A stretch of 14,438 nt of DNA from Verrucomicrobiota bacterium (lineage in GTDB: Bacteria > Chlamydiota > Chlamydiia > Chlamydiales > JAEYWL01), in NCBI GenBank assembly GCA_023428915.1, contig JAEYWL010000038.1, positions 1 through 14,438 on the forward strand. The letters are read 5' to 3'. The notes under the pieces are model-generated. The model was not told the origin of the DNA, searched no databases, and saw only the letters and a list, made by a program, of their open reading frames with translations. The translations under genes were made by a program, and so were the position numbers. Numbering within the stretch: position 1 is the first letter of the stretch; each line of letters starts with the position of its first letter. Shown one piece after another: positions 7,252-14,438 of this stretch.

Positions 7252-9054
7252 ATGAAAGATACCTATCAACCAATTGAGAATTATGGAATTATCGGGGATC
7301 TAAACACAATAGCTTTAGCCGGCATTGATGGTTCTATTGATTTCATGTGCTTGCCGGATTTCGATTCACCCACCATTTTCGGTGCTTTGCTTGACAGGAG
7401 AAACGGGGGCTTTTTTCAAATTTCATCTTGTGAAGAAAATGTCAAAAAAAAGCAATTGTATATTCCAGAAACGAATATTCTACTGACAAGATTCCTCTAT
7501 GAAGATGGAATTGGCGAAATAACTGATTTCATGCCATTGGAATCCTTTTTTAAGAAGAATATGTTAATTAGAAGAGTAAAGAGCATCAAAGGTAAAATCA
7601 CTTATCGAATGCAATGTTGTCCGCGGTTCGATTACGGCCAGAAATCCCATAAGACAAAATTTAATAACAATGCAATATTTTTCCACAGCAAGGGCGGATT
7701 TTCATTAAAGCTGCTTAGCTCTATTCCCATGGAAGTGAGGGATGGAGACGGATATGCAGAGTTTACTTTAAAAGCCGGAGAAACAGTCGATTTTATTTTA
7801 CAAAAAGATGACAACGATACCATTTCATCATTGAATGATTTTGTTAATGCGGCTTTTATTCATACTCTTAATTTTTGGAAAGAATGGGCTGGGAGATTGT
7901 CCTATAATGGCCGCTGGAGAGAAATGGTCTCTAGATCAGCCTTGACTTTAAAGTTATTAATATCTGAAAAACATGGGGCTGTCATTGCAGCTCCTACATT
8001 TGGTTTGCCTGAAAAAATTGGAGGAAATAAGAATTGGGACTATCGGTTCGTGTGGATTCGGGATGCCGCTTTTACTGTTCACGCCCTATTGCTGATCGGA
8101 TATAAAAAGGAAGCTGAGTCTTTTATGAGATGGATTCAGAGCATATTTGAGACATTAAATAGAAAAACAAACATTAAACCTTTCTATAAAATTGACGGAT
8201 CAAACGCCGAACCGGCACAGCTGCTAACTCATTTTGAAGGCTATAGAGAATCTGCTCCAGTAGCTATTGGCAATGATGCTGTAAATCAATTACAGTTGGA
8301 TAATTATGGGGAATTTATTGATGCAATTTACCTCTGCGACAAATACGTCTCTCCTATTTCTCATGACATGTGGAATTATTTAGTAAGCCAAATAGGTTGG
8401 CTAACGAAAAACTGGAAAAGAAAGGATTATAGTATTTGGGAAGAGAGAGGAAAACCTCAAGAATTTTTATACTCTCGTTTAATGTGTTGGGTGGCATTTG
8501 ATAGAATGATAAAAATCGGCCAATCACACTCTTATCCTTTTCCAAATTCTTGGATTAAAGAAAGAAATACTATTTTTGAATCTATCTATAAAAATTTTTG
8601 GAGTAAGGAAAAAGGTGCATTTATCCAATTTAAGGGAAGTCAAAATATAGACGCTTCTTCGTTATTAATGCCGCTAATTCGATTTATCAGCCCAATGGAT
8701 CCTATGTGGCTATCTTCCCTTGAATATATTGAAAAAAATTTGGGCAACGATTGCATGGTCTACCGTTATAGCCCTTCGACATCTCAACTATTTGGCTTAA
8801 AAAAAGGTGAAGGGACTTTTTCTGCATGTTCTTTTTGGTATATCGAATGCCTTTCCAGATCCGGACAACTCCAAAAAGCTGAAATTTACTTTGATAAAAT
8901 GCTAAGTTACGCCAATCATGTAGGCCTCTATTCAGAACAATTAGGATTTCAAGGGGAACATCTCGGTAATTTTCCACAAGCCTTTACGCATTTATCATTG
9001 ATTTCAGCAGCTTATGATTTAAATAAACGCTTAAATAGAGAAACAAATTCCTAG
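7252..9054 (+). CDS. Glycoside hydrolase family 15 protein (glucoamylase/trehalase-like)
   Basis: A 600-residue, apparently cytosolic enzyme with no signal peptide. The N-terminal domain has the family opening IENYGIIGDLNTIALAGIDG followed by SIDFMCLPDFDSP (8-40). The catalytic (alpha/alpha)6 barrel starts near residue 220 with PEKIGGNKNWDYRFVWIRDA (253-272), then GYRESAPVAIGNDAVNQ (330-346) and QLDNYGEF. SIWEERGKPQEF (394-405) carries the likely general acid glutamate (E397/E398), and GLYSEQ (558-563) carries the likely general base E562. Members release glucose from alpha-glucans or split trehalose, and the two activities cannot be told apart here. ATG 7252 follows AAGGA with a 7-nt spacer. 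It would fit glycogen or trehalose turnover. Downstream is a truncated enolase-superfamily gene. Confidence 0.9.
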   Translation: MKDTYQPIENYGIIGDLNTIALAGIDGSIDFMCLPDFDSPTIFGALLDRRNGGFFQISSCEENVKKKQLYIPETNILLTRFLYEDGIGEITDFMPLESFFKKNMLIRRVKSIKGKITYRMQCCPRFDYGQKSHKTKFNNNAIFFHSKGGFSLKLLSSIPMEVRDGDGYAEFTLKAGETVDFILQKDDNDTISSLNDFVNAAFIHTLNFWKEWAGRLSYNGRWREMVSRSALTLKLLISEKHGAVIAAPTFGLPEKIGGNKNWDYRFVWIRDAAFTVHALLLIGYKKEAESFMRWIQSIFETLNRKTNIKPFYKIDGSNAEPAQLLTHFEGYRESAPVAIGNDAVNQLQLDNYGEFIDAIYLCDKYVSPISHDMWNYLVSQIGWLTKNWKRKDYSIWEERGKPQEFLYSRLMCWVAFDRMIKIGQSHSYPFPNSWIKERNTIFESIYKNFWSKEKGAFIQFKGSQNIDASSLLMPLIRFISPMDPMWLSSLEYIEKNLGNDCMVYRYSPSTSQLFGLKKGEGTFSACSFWYIECLSRSGQLQKAEIYFDKMLSYANHVGLYSEQLGFQGEHLGNFPQAFTHLSLISAAYDLNKRLNRETNS

Positions 9055-9208
9055 CCCTGATTGCTGCCCCTATTCTCTATGCAATTTTTTGGCTTGCCAT
9101 CGTTAATCCCCTCAATCATTTATTAGGGATTTATGAAAAATAAAGGATGACAACCCCATGAAGACCATCTGAAGATGGATGAATTAATGAATTATGCAAG
9201 GATAGATT

Positions 9209-9508
9209 GTGGACAAAATTAAAATCGCAGCATATGAAATTCCTTGTAATTCACCTAAGTCAGATGGAACTTTAGAATGGAAAACAACCATCTTAATTTT
9301 GATTGCCCTTCAGTTAGAAAATAAGACCGGATTGGGATTTTCTTATGCTCATGAAGCTTCTTTAGACATTATAAAAAAGACATTCCAGCCTTTTTTGAGG
9401 GAAGCCTGTCCTGCTACATTTCCTTTAATATATCAAAAAATGCTGAGCTCCGTTCGAAATATTGGGCGAAGCGGAGTTGCTGCCCATGCAATTTCGGCTG
9501 TCGATATC
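9209..9508 (+). pseudogene. 5' fragment of an enolase-superfamily (mandelate racemase/muconate lactonizing) gene
   Basis: A GTG start (AAGGA 6 nt upstream) opens a frame whose first 100 residues match the N-terminal capping domain of the MR/MLE group: SDGTLEW near 18-24, TGLGFSYAHEA (40-50), and VRNIGRSGVAAHAISAVDI (82-100), a characteristic family segment that normally continues ALWDLK into the barrel. Here it changes after codon 100 into translation of the antisense of a short-chain dehydrogenase gene and stops at 9550. The barrel with its catalytic lysine and metal-binding acidic residues is absent, so no activity is expected. It may have been co-transcribed with the GH15 gene 154 bp upstream. 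Confidence 0.75.
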
Positions 9509-9860
9509 CATATACATAGCCTAAATAAGTCACTTCAGTTACTCTTTTGAATTCCTCACTTGTAATTTCTTTGAAAGGAGAAAAGACTGATGCCATGGCA
9601 TTATTTACCCATATATCGATTGCTCCCAGTTCTTTTTCAATTATTTCTGAGGCATTTTCTACTTGATCGGGATAAGCCACATCACAAATAGCAATAGCGG
9701 CCTTAACACCCAATTCTTCAATTTCCCTTTTGAGCGATTCCAACCTTTCCTTATTTCGTGAAATCAACCCCACACTAAGTTTTTTTTTCGCAAACTGCAT
9801 AGCAATCGCTCTTCCGAGCCCAGCAGAGGCTCCTGTCACAACAGCAACTTTGTATGACAT
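9507..9860 (-). pseudogene. 5' fragment of a short-chain dehydrogenase/reductase gene
   Basis: The frame starts at ATG 9860 with an intact Rossmann dinucleotide-binding half: TGASAGLGRAIA (9-20), the arginine after strand 2 (SRNKERL), CDV (59-61) and the NNA motif (86-88), then FKRVTEVTYLGYVYG (104-118). In a full SDR this helix leads to a serine and the YxxxK catalytic pair. Here the sequence switches after G118 into the antisense of the neighbouring enolase-superfamily fragment and ends at 9414, so catalytic Ser, Tyr and Lys are all missing. A normal family member is about 250 residues or more, so roughly half is lost. NAD(P)-dependent activity is not expected. Confidence 0.78.
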
Positions 9861-10439
9861 AAAACCTTAATTTTTTTTGTTAAACTTCTTAATTTATTGT
9901 AAATCCAAGACAGGCTTATTGTAAGGTAGCAAGTTGGGTTTTAAATATTATTGAAAAATTGTTTTGTAGCTGCTTGTTCAGCATGAAATCCGCACATTCC
10001 ATGCATTCATCCCCACAAGGCGGCGGGTATAGGAAAAACAAATATCATGAATCCAGGCAAGTCATTCTGCAGAAGCATTCCTACCCAATAGTGTTTTGGC
10101 TCTATTTAAGAGAATAGAAAGATTTGGCTGTGAACCTTGCCATTGCCGAAAGCCCATTTGGATCGAGCCAAACCTCACATATTTTTTAATCAACATCTTA
10201 AATTAGAACGTTTTATATACTTACCCCCTATTTAGTATATTTGTCCATACTATGCCCTAACCTTGATTGCTTCTAAGATTTTTGTACATCATTTTTGAGT
10301 AAAAATGAAAGAGAAATGTTATTGTAGAGGGTCTTGAAATTTTTTGGTTTAAAAATGTCAATATGATATTTCTATGAAAGTGGAGAGAGCCTTTTTACCT
10401 GGCAAAAGTTTCATCTAACCCATTAGGAGAATATTAACA
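9861..10439. other. Gene-poor stretch of about 580 bp
   Basis: No open frame with a credible start, ribosome-binding site or family resemblance was found on either strand. Short frames are broken by stops every 20-50 codons, compatible with decayed coding DNA next to the truncated pair. A 7-bp inverted repeat, ATATACT (10215-10221) and AGTATAT (10234-10240), surrounds a 12-nt loop. Upstream of the channel gene there is an AGGAG ribosome-binding site (10425-10429) 10 nt before ATG, but no clear promoter. Confidence 0.45.
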
Positions 10440-10796
10440 ATGCCTAAAAAATCAAAAGATGACCAAGCAAATATAAGCAATTTTTTTCACCATTTTATAC
10501 GAAATTTGGTTTTAGGATTTAGTGTATTGTTGATTGTTTTAATTATTGGAACATTAGGTTGCTATTATTTTGAAAATAAAAATTGGATCGACAGTTTTAC
10601 TAACTCAGCTATGATTGTTTCAGGTGTAGGAACTTTAGATAATCCTCAATCGAATGCTGGTAAAATTTTTATCGCCGCCTACTCTCTTATTGGAGGTGCC
10701 TCATTTATTCTAGTTATTGCCATAGTTTTTGCCCCAATTTTTCATTGGATATTTCGAAAAGTCAAAGTTGAAGATAGAGACCATTTTAAAGATTGA
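10440..10796 (+). CDS. Small two-helix ion-channel-like membrane protein (potassium channel pore family)
   Basis: A 118-residue protein with the layout of a bacterial two-TM pore: a basic N-terminus, TM1 (about 22-42), a re-entrant pore segment WIDSFTNSAMIVSGVGTLDN (49-68), TM2 (about 77-103), and a short charged tail. The pattern YYFE..WIDSFTNSAMIVSGVG matches the Ion_trans_2-like group in which the canonical TVGYG filter is replaced; here the filter position reads SGVGTL. Channels would be tetramers in the inner membrane. Ion selectivity cannot be read from this filter. No regulatory RCK domain is attached. The gene is monocistronic and convergent with cyoD. Confidence 0.75.
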   Translation: MPKKSKDDQANISNFFHHFIRNLVLGFSVLLIVLIIGTLGCYYFENKNWIDSFTNSAMIVSGVGTLDNPQSNAGKIFIAAYSLIGGASFILVIAIVFAPIFHWIFRKVKVEDRDHFKD

Positions 10797-10869
10797 GATA
10801 AACCAGAATTGTAAAAATTAATACGAATATAGTTCACAAGCGTGAATCTGTGATTTAAAATACTAAATA

Positions 10870-11175
10870 CTATCTCATATGATAATTTAAATGATTCATA
10901 ATCCAAATGGAAAAGAAAATCACAATAAATATAATGGAAACTGTAGAGATAAAAATAGATATGTTCCAAAATGTTTTTTGCTCTTTCCAAACATCGATAA
11001 AGAAAATTAGTTGGACCAGGGATTGAATGACAGCGAGAATAAAAATAACTACAACAGCTTCCCTATTATTTAATTCTAAATAAAAATAATTGGGATAGAG
11101 AATAATAAAATAGGCTAAGAGTGTTAAAATTAAAGATGAAATAAATCCTGAGATTCGTAATGATAATTCATGCAT
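10870..11175 (-). CDS. cyoD: Cytochrome bo-type quinol oxidase subunit IV
   Basis: A 101-residue protein with three hydrophobic helices, the usual architecture of CyoD/COX4_pro, the small subunit that helps assemble the CuB site of subunit I. It contains RISGFISSLILTLLAYFIIL (helix 1), VVVIFILAVIQSLVQLIFFI (helix 2; the Q..VQ..FF pattern is family-typical) and a third helix ending IWIMNHL. ATG 11175 lies 8 nt after the cyoC stop. The longer open frame to 11253 runs inside cyoC and is not used. It is last in the operon, and its AT content is among the highest in the window. Confidence 0.88.
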   Translation of the reverse strand: MHELSLRISGFISSLILTLLAYFIILYPNYFYLELNNREAVVVIFILAVIQSLVQLIFFIDVWKEQKTFWNISIFISTVSIIFIVIFFSIWIMNHLNYHMR

Positions 11176-11183
11176 AAAAAAAC

Positions 11184-11756
11184 CTATAATAAGTATCCCA
11201 TTCCATAGACTACGGTAAAAATAAAGATCCAGACAAAGTCTAGAAAATGCCAAAAAAGAGCCATGCGAAAAATTCTTGAGATACTATGTTCTGCAAGCGG
11301 CCTTAAGGCTATTCGAAACATCATGACGATCATCCAAAGCAGTCCAATAAAAATATGAAAACCATGCGTACCTACCAATGTAAAAAACGAAGAGAGGAAA
11401 GCGCTGCGTTGCCAACTGGCGCCCTTATTTACGAAATCGGCAAATTCTGAAATTTCAATATATAGAAAAGAAACCCCCAAAAGCAAGGTGCACACAAACC
11501 AGATAATAGCCCATTTTTTTAGACGATGATTAACTGCATACATACCAAGAGAACAGGTAAAGCTGCTAGTGAGAAGGATAAGAGTTTCGGCTAAAACGGA
11601 AGGGAAATGAAAGAGTTCTTTAGCTGTTGGCCCATTGAAAGTATTGCCATGCAACACAAGATAGCACGCAAAAAGAACAGAAAAAATGATAAGATCGGTC
11701 ATTAGATAGACCCAAAATCCAAAAACCTTGGCATCCTTATTTATTCCAGCTTCCAT
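11184..11756 (-). CDS. cyoC: Cytochrome bo-type quinol oxidase subunit III
   Basis: A 190-residue polytopic protein with about five helices, the usual CyoC size and layout (it lacks the first two helices of mitochondrial-type subunit III). Matching segments are FGFWVYLMTDLIIFSVLFA (near the N-terminus), SSFFTLVGTHGFHIFIGLLW and WHFLDFVWIFIFTVVY (C-terminus). Subunit III stabilises the proton path of subunit I. ATG 11756 is preferred: GAGGG lies 5-6 nt upstream at the end of cyoB. A GTG two codons earlier is an alternative that would overlap the cyoB stop. Confidence 0.93.
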   Translation of the reverse strand: MEAGINKDAKVFGFWVYLMTDLIIFSVLFACYLVLHGNTFNGPTAKELFHFPSVLAETLILLTSSFTCSLGMYAVNHRLKKWAIIWFVCTLLLGVSFLYIEISEFADFVNKGASWQRSAFLSSFFTLVGTHGFHIFIGLLWMIVMMFRIALRPLAEHSISRIFRMALFWHFLDFVWIFIFTVVYGMGYLL

Positions 11757-11758
11757 TA

Positions 11759-13726
11759 TCACCCTCTGCTATAAGATTCTTCTATCTTGGCAACCTCTGC
11801 TGCAGACAACACATATTCCATCTCGTCATCAAAGGAAAGGATAACAAGGCATGCAAAAATACCAATAAAACCGGCTAACGCGAGCCAGATAATTTGCCAA
11901 ACAATTGCAAAAGCACCTAGGAAAGCAAAAATGGATATATAGACCCCCATTCCAGTATTTTTGAAGCATTCAATATCTTCATATTTTTTTTCTGGTTTCC
12001 AATCCTGTTTTTTCATATCCCAAAAAACATCGATACTGGTAATTGGAGGAACTACAGCAAAATTATAAAAAGGGGGAGGAGAATGAGCTGCCCATTCTAG
12101 CGTTCTTCCATTCCAAGGATCTCCTGTCTTATCTAAATTGTCTTTTCTTTGCCTGATGCTTTTGATAACCAAATAAACTTGAGTAATGATGCCGCAAGAA
12201 ATAAGAATATAGCCAATCATTGCGGTAATGTATAAAGGTTGCCAACCTGTTGAGGAGTCATAGTGGTCAATGCGCCTGGGTGCTCCCATGAATCCCAATA
12301 GATAAAGAGGGATAAAAGCAACAAGAAATCCGCTAAACCAAAACCAGAATGCTTGCTTATCAAGACGTTCATTGAGTTTGAATCCAAAAATTTTAGGGAA
12401 CCAAAAAGTAGTTCCGGCAAAAATTCCAAAAAGGGCAACACCGACTATCATGGTATGAAAATGCGCAATCAAGAATAGACTATTATGGACCTGAAAATCA
12501 GCAGGAGGGGACGCCATAAATATTCCCGACATGCCCCCAATCATAAATAAGATTAAAAAACCGATAAACCAATACATGGGCGAAGCTAAATTTATCTTTC
12601 CTCTATACATTGTAAGGATCCAGTTAAACACTTGAACACCTGCGGGTATAGCGATCAACATGGTGACGATGCCAAAGAAAGAGTTTACATTCGGCCCAGC
12701 TCCCATCACAAAGAAATGATGCAGCCAAACCAAATAAGATAATGCAGTTATTGCGATTGCGGCACACACCATGGATACGTACCCGGATATTTTCTTTTGA
12801 GAGAATGTAGAAGCTATTTCTGAAAACATTCCAAAAGCAGGGATGACTAAAATATAGACTTCCGGATGACCCCACATCCATATAAGATTCCAATACATCA
12901 TTTGGTTCCCAGCTCCCCCGGTTGTAAAAAAATGCATTCCAAAGGAACGGTCCAACCAAAGTAGTAATGTGACAGCTGTGAGGACTGGAAAGGCTGAAAT
13001 GACAAGAGTCATTGCCAATAATGAATTCCAAGTAAATAAGGGCATTTTCATTAAAGTCATTCCTGGAGCTCGTTTTTTTATAATTGTCACAAGAAAATTG
13101 ATTCCTGCAAGCAAACTGCCAAGCCCAGAAAGTTGCAAACTCCAAATAAGATAATCGACACCTACACTAGGATTAAATTCTAGCTCGGAAAAAGGGGCAA
13201 GGGCAAGCCAACCTGTATTGGCAAAGTCTCCGCCAATGATAAAAAAGAAGTTGATGAGCAGCCCCCCAGCAATAGTAAGCCACAGGCCTAATGAGTTCAC
13301 GAATGGAAAAGCTAAATCGCGTGCTCCAATTTGAAGCGGCACAATCCAATTCATAAGGCCGAAGAAAAAGCCCATCGTAACAAAAAAAACCATGATATCG
13401 CCATGAGATGTAAATATCTGTTGGAAATGATCGGGGGTCAAATATCCTTGGGAATCTGCAGCAATAGATTGTTGAAGCCATATCATTCCTGCATCTATCA
13501 TCCCGCGAAAAAACATCAGGGCAGCAAAGATCATATACATTGTCCCAATTCTTTTGGGATCAGTAGACGTAAGCCAATCATTCCATAACCATCCCCAACG
13601 CTTTGTTTTAGTGAGGTATGCTGCAACAAGCAGGGTCATTAGAATAATAGAGGCTGTTCCGCCTATCGTATACCACTTATGTGGAAGAGCATCTAAGGTG
13701 AGTTTTCCGAGAAGAAATTCTTTCAT
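11759..13726 (-). CDS. cyoB: Cytochrome bo-type ubiquinol oxidase subunit I
   Basis: The catalytic, proton-pumping subunit (655 residues, about 15 helices; E. coli CyoB is 663). It oxidises quinol and reduces O2 to water. All metal ligands are visible: H108 and H424 (low-spin heme), H422 (high-spin heme), H287, H336 and H337 (CuB), with Y291 of the His-Tyr cross-link in WGHPEVY. The quinol site is conserved (R74, D78, H100, Q103), as are the D-channel residues (N126, D137, N144) and E289. The K-channel lysine is not: IPAGVQVFNW has Q365 where E. coli has K362. The C-terminal GRTLEWAAHSPPPFYNFAVV is typical of CyoB. It overlaps cyoA by 4 nt (ATGA), and cyoC starts 2 nt after it. Confidence 0.96.
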   Translation of the reverse strand: MKEFLLGKLTLDALPHKWYTIGGTASIILMTLLVAAYLTKTKRWGWLWNDWLTSTDPKRIGTMYMIFAALMFFRGMIDAGMIWLQQSIAADSQGYLTPDHFQQIFTSHGDIMVFFVTMGFFFGLMNWIVPLQIGARDLAFPFVNSLGLWLTIAGGLLINFFFIIGGDFANTGWLALAPFSELEFNPSVGVDYLIWSLQLSGLGSLLAGINFLVTIIKKRAPGMTLMKMPLFTWNSLLAMTLVISAFPVLTAVTLLLWLDRSFGMHFFTTGGAGNQMMYWNLIWMWGHPEVYILVIPAFGMFSEIASTFSQKKISGYVSMVCAAIAITALSYLVWLHHFFVMGAGPNVNSFFGIVTMLIAIPAGVQVFNWILTMYRGKINLASPMYWFIGFLILFMIGGMSGIFMASPPADFQVHNSLFLIAHFHTMIVGVALFGIFAGTTFWFPKIFGFKLNERLDKQAFWFWFSGFLVAFIPLYLLGFMGAPRRIDHYDSSTGWQPLYITAMIGYILISCGIITQVYLVIKSIRQRKDNLDKTGDPWNGRTLEWAAHSPPPFYNFAVVPPITSIDVFWDMKKQDWKPEKKYEDIECFKNTGMGVYISIFAFLGAFAIVWQIIWLALAGFIGIFACLVILSFDDEMEYVLSAAEVAKIEESYSRG

Positions 13727-14352
13727 AGCACCGTTTTGGCTGGATACATATATTTATGAATGATTTTATGATATAGATCTTTTTCTACTTCCGAAAAGAG
13801 AAGGATAGACTTATTCACATTAGGTTTTACAAGAGTGTCGTAAAAATCTTCTGTTAATCGCAAAGGAGATGACTTAACTTGTGTTACCCAATTCTCAAAA
13901 TTTTCTGCAGATACGGATTTTACAGAAAACGTCATGTCTGCATACCCTTCTCCATTGATTTCAACGGCTCTACCAACATATTCTCCTGCAGCATCAGCCA
14001 TGATATAAAGCTGGGTTGACATCCCAGTCATTGAATATATTTGCCCGCTTAATTGTGGAATCCAAAATGAATTCATTGGCGAGCCATCTGCTGTCAGCCT
14101 TAAATGAATAGGGGTGCGTTCTGGAATGTAGAAGTAATTCAATGTCGCGATGCCGAGTTCCGGATAAATAAACAGCCACTTCCAATCCATGGCAACTACC
14201 TGTATGGTAAGCGGCTTTGCTTCGCTTTCAAGGGGTTTATATGGATCTAATCTATGTGTCCTCTCCCAGGTAACTATAGCCATAATAGCAACGACAATAG
14301 AAGGAATGCCCCACATCATCAACTCTCCCATAGGTCCATATGAGTGATCCGG
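13723..14352 (-). pseudogene. cyoA: Quinol oxidase subunit II, N-terminus removed by an insertion sequence
   Basis: The frame retains most of CyoA: the second membrane helix (YGPMGELMMWGIPSIVVAIM), AMDWKWLFIYPELGIATLNY, FWIPQLSGQIYSMTGM and a C-terminal tail of about 50 residues. The copper-binding Cys/His set of cytochrome c oxidase subunit II is absent, as expected for a quinol oxidase. Missing are the lipoprotein signal, the lipid-bearing cysteine and the first membrane helix; translation continues from 14353 into IS-end sequence instead. The subunit would have the wrong topology unless the missing part is supplied or an internal Met (for example MGELMM) is used. If the IS carries an outward promoter, cyoBCD could still be expressed. 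The stop overlaps the cyoB start (ATGA). Confidence 0.85.
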
Positions 14353-14438
14353 TGTCAAATGGCACGAAGAATGACCCACTTTGCGAGCACTTAGAATGAC
14401 CCACCCTGTCGGGCATCGCAAGCGACCCACCTGGCGGG
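14353..14438. mobile_element. Terminal segment of an insertion sequence, IS21-like, inserted in cyoA
   Basis: The homology to CyoA stops at 14352 and TGTCAAATGGCACGAAGAAT begins. Inside are three related modules: AGAATGACCCAC at 14368-14379 and 14393-14404 (25 bp apart), and a diverged GCGACCCAC at 14422-14430. Several spaced repeats at an end beginning TGT is typical of the IS21 family. The transposase genes lie beyond the window. The sequence differs from the element at the left edge, so two distinct elements are involved. Confidence 0.7.
14368..14430. repeat. Three repeat modules with core GACCCAC (IS end)
   Basis: Two identical 12-mers, 25 bp apart, plus a third partial copy 29 bp further on. 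These are probably transposase-binding sites. Confidence 0.6.

Noticed and set aside
9950..10195. Short frames on both strands, including one with a C-x2-C-H-C pattern on plus
   Set aside because: They have no start codon with a ribosome-binding site, are interrupted by stops and resemble nothing I recognise.
10833..10846. Hairpin TTCAC-AAGC-GTGAA between the convergent channel and cyoD genes as a bidirectional terminator
   Set aside because: The stem is only 5 bp and neither strand has a following T-run.
10742..10990. 82-residue minus-strand frame between the channel gene and cyoD
   Set aside because: It overlaps the ends of two well-supported genes and is low-complexity AT-rich sequence without a family match.
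12624..13145. 173-residue minus-strand frame inside cyoB
   Set aside because: It is a frame-shifted shadow of cyoB; the cyoB frame carries all catalytic motifs in this interval.

Overview
The window looks like bacterial chromosome, and its gene content suggests a Chlamydiae-type organism, probably an amoeba-associated 'environmental' chlamydia. The main argument is a PP2C phosphatase directly followed by a NifS-like cysteine desulfurase. I recall that pair as adjacent in Chlamydia trachomatis (CT259/CT258), but could not check it here. The assignment is an inference. Coding regions range by eye from over 50% GC (desulfurase, phosphatase) to about 30% (channel, cyoD), so the window looks like conserved backbone next to more recently gained or AT-drifted DNA.

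Layout. Positions 1-127 are the edge of an insertion sequence: the first codons of a leftward transposase plus two 25-bp-spaced terminal repeats. A leftward cluster follows (read from 3822 down to 270): lipoprotein, CPBP-family membrane protease, PP2C phosphatase, cysteine desulfurase. It has an ATGA overlap and a 1-nt gap as signs of translational coupling. Facing right are a 41-residue lysine-rich small ORF with a strong ribosome-binding site (4027-4152) and a SAM-dependent methyltransferase (4352-5344). On the minus strand at 5427-5522 is a 4.5S/SRP RNA gene. Next come a CPA2-type cation/proton antiporter (minus) and, divergently, a GH15 glucoamylase/trehalase-like enzyme (plus).

From 9209 to 9860 two gene fragments meet tail to tail: the 5' part of an enolase-superfamily (mandelate racemase/muconate lactonizing) gene on plus and the 5' part of a short-chain dehydrogenase gene on minus. 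Both change abruptly at about 9505-9509, as if one deletion removed both 3' halves. A roughly 580-bp non-coding stretch precedes a small two-TM potassium-channel-like protein (10440-10796).

The last 3.6 kb is a leftward cytochrome bo-type quinol oxidase operon, cyoA-cyoB-cyoC-cyoD, with tight or overlapping junctions. CyoB keeps all metal ligands and the quinol-site residues, but the position of the K-channel lysine is glutamine. cyoA lacks its signal peptide and first membrane helix because a second, different insertion-sequence end (14353-14438, three repeat modules, IS21-like) abuts it. The window therefore both begins and ends inside IS ends, as expected if it is a complete contig broken at repeated elements.

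No CRISPR array, tRNA or rRNA was seen. The most useful leads are the CyoB K-channel substitution, the IS-truncated cyoA, the double-truncation junction at 9505-9509, and the small basic ORF with a Gly-Gly motif.
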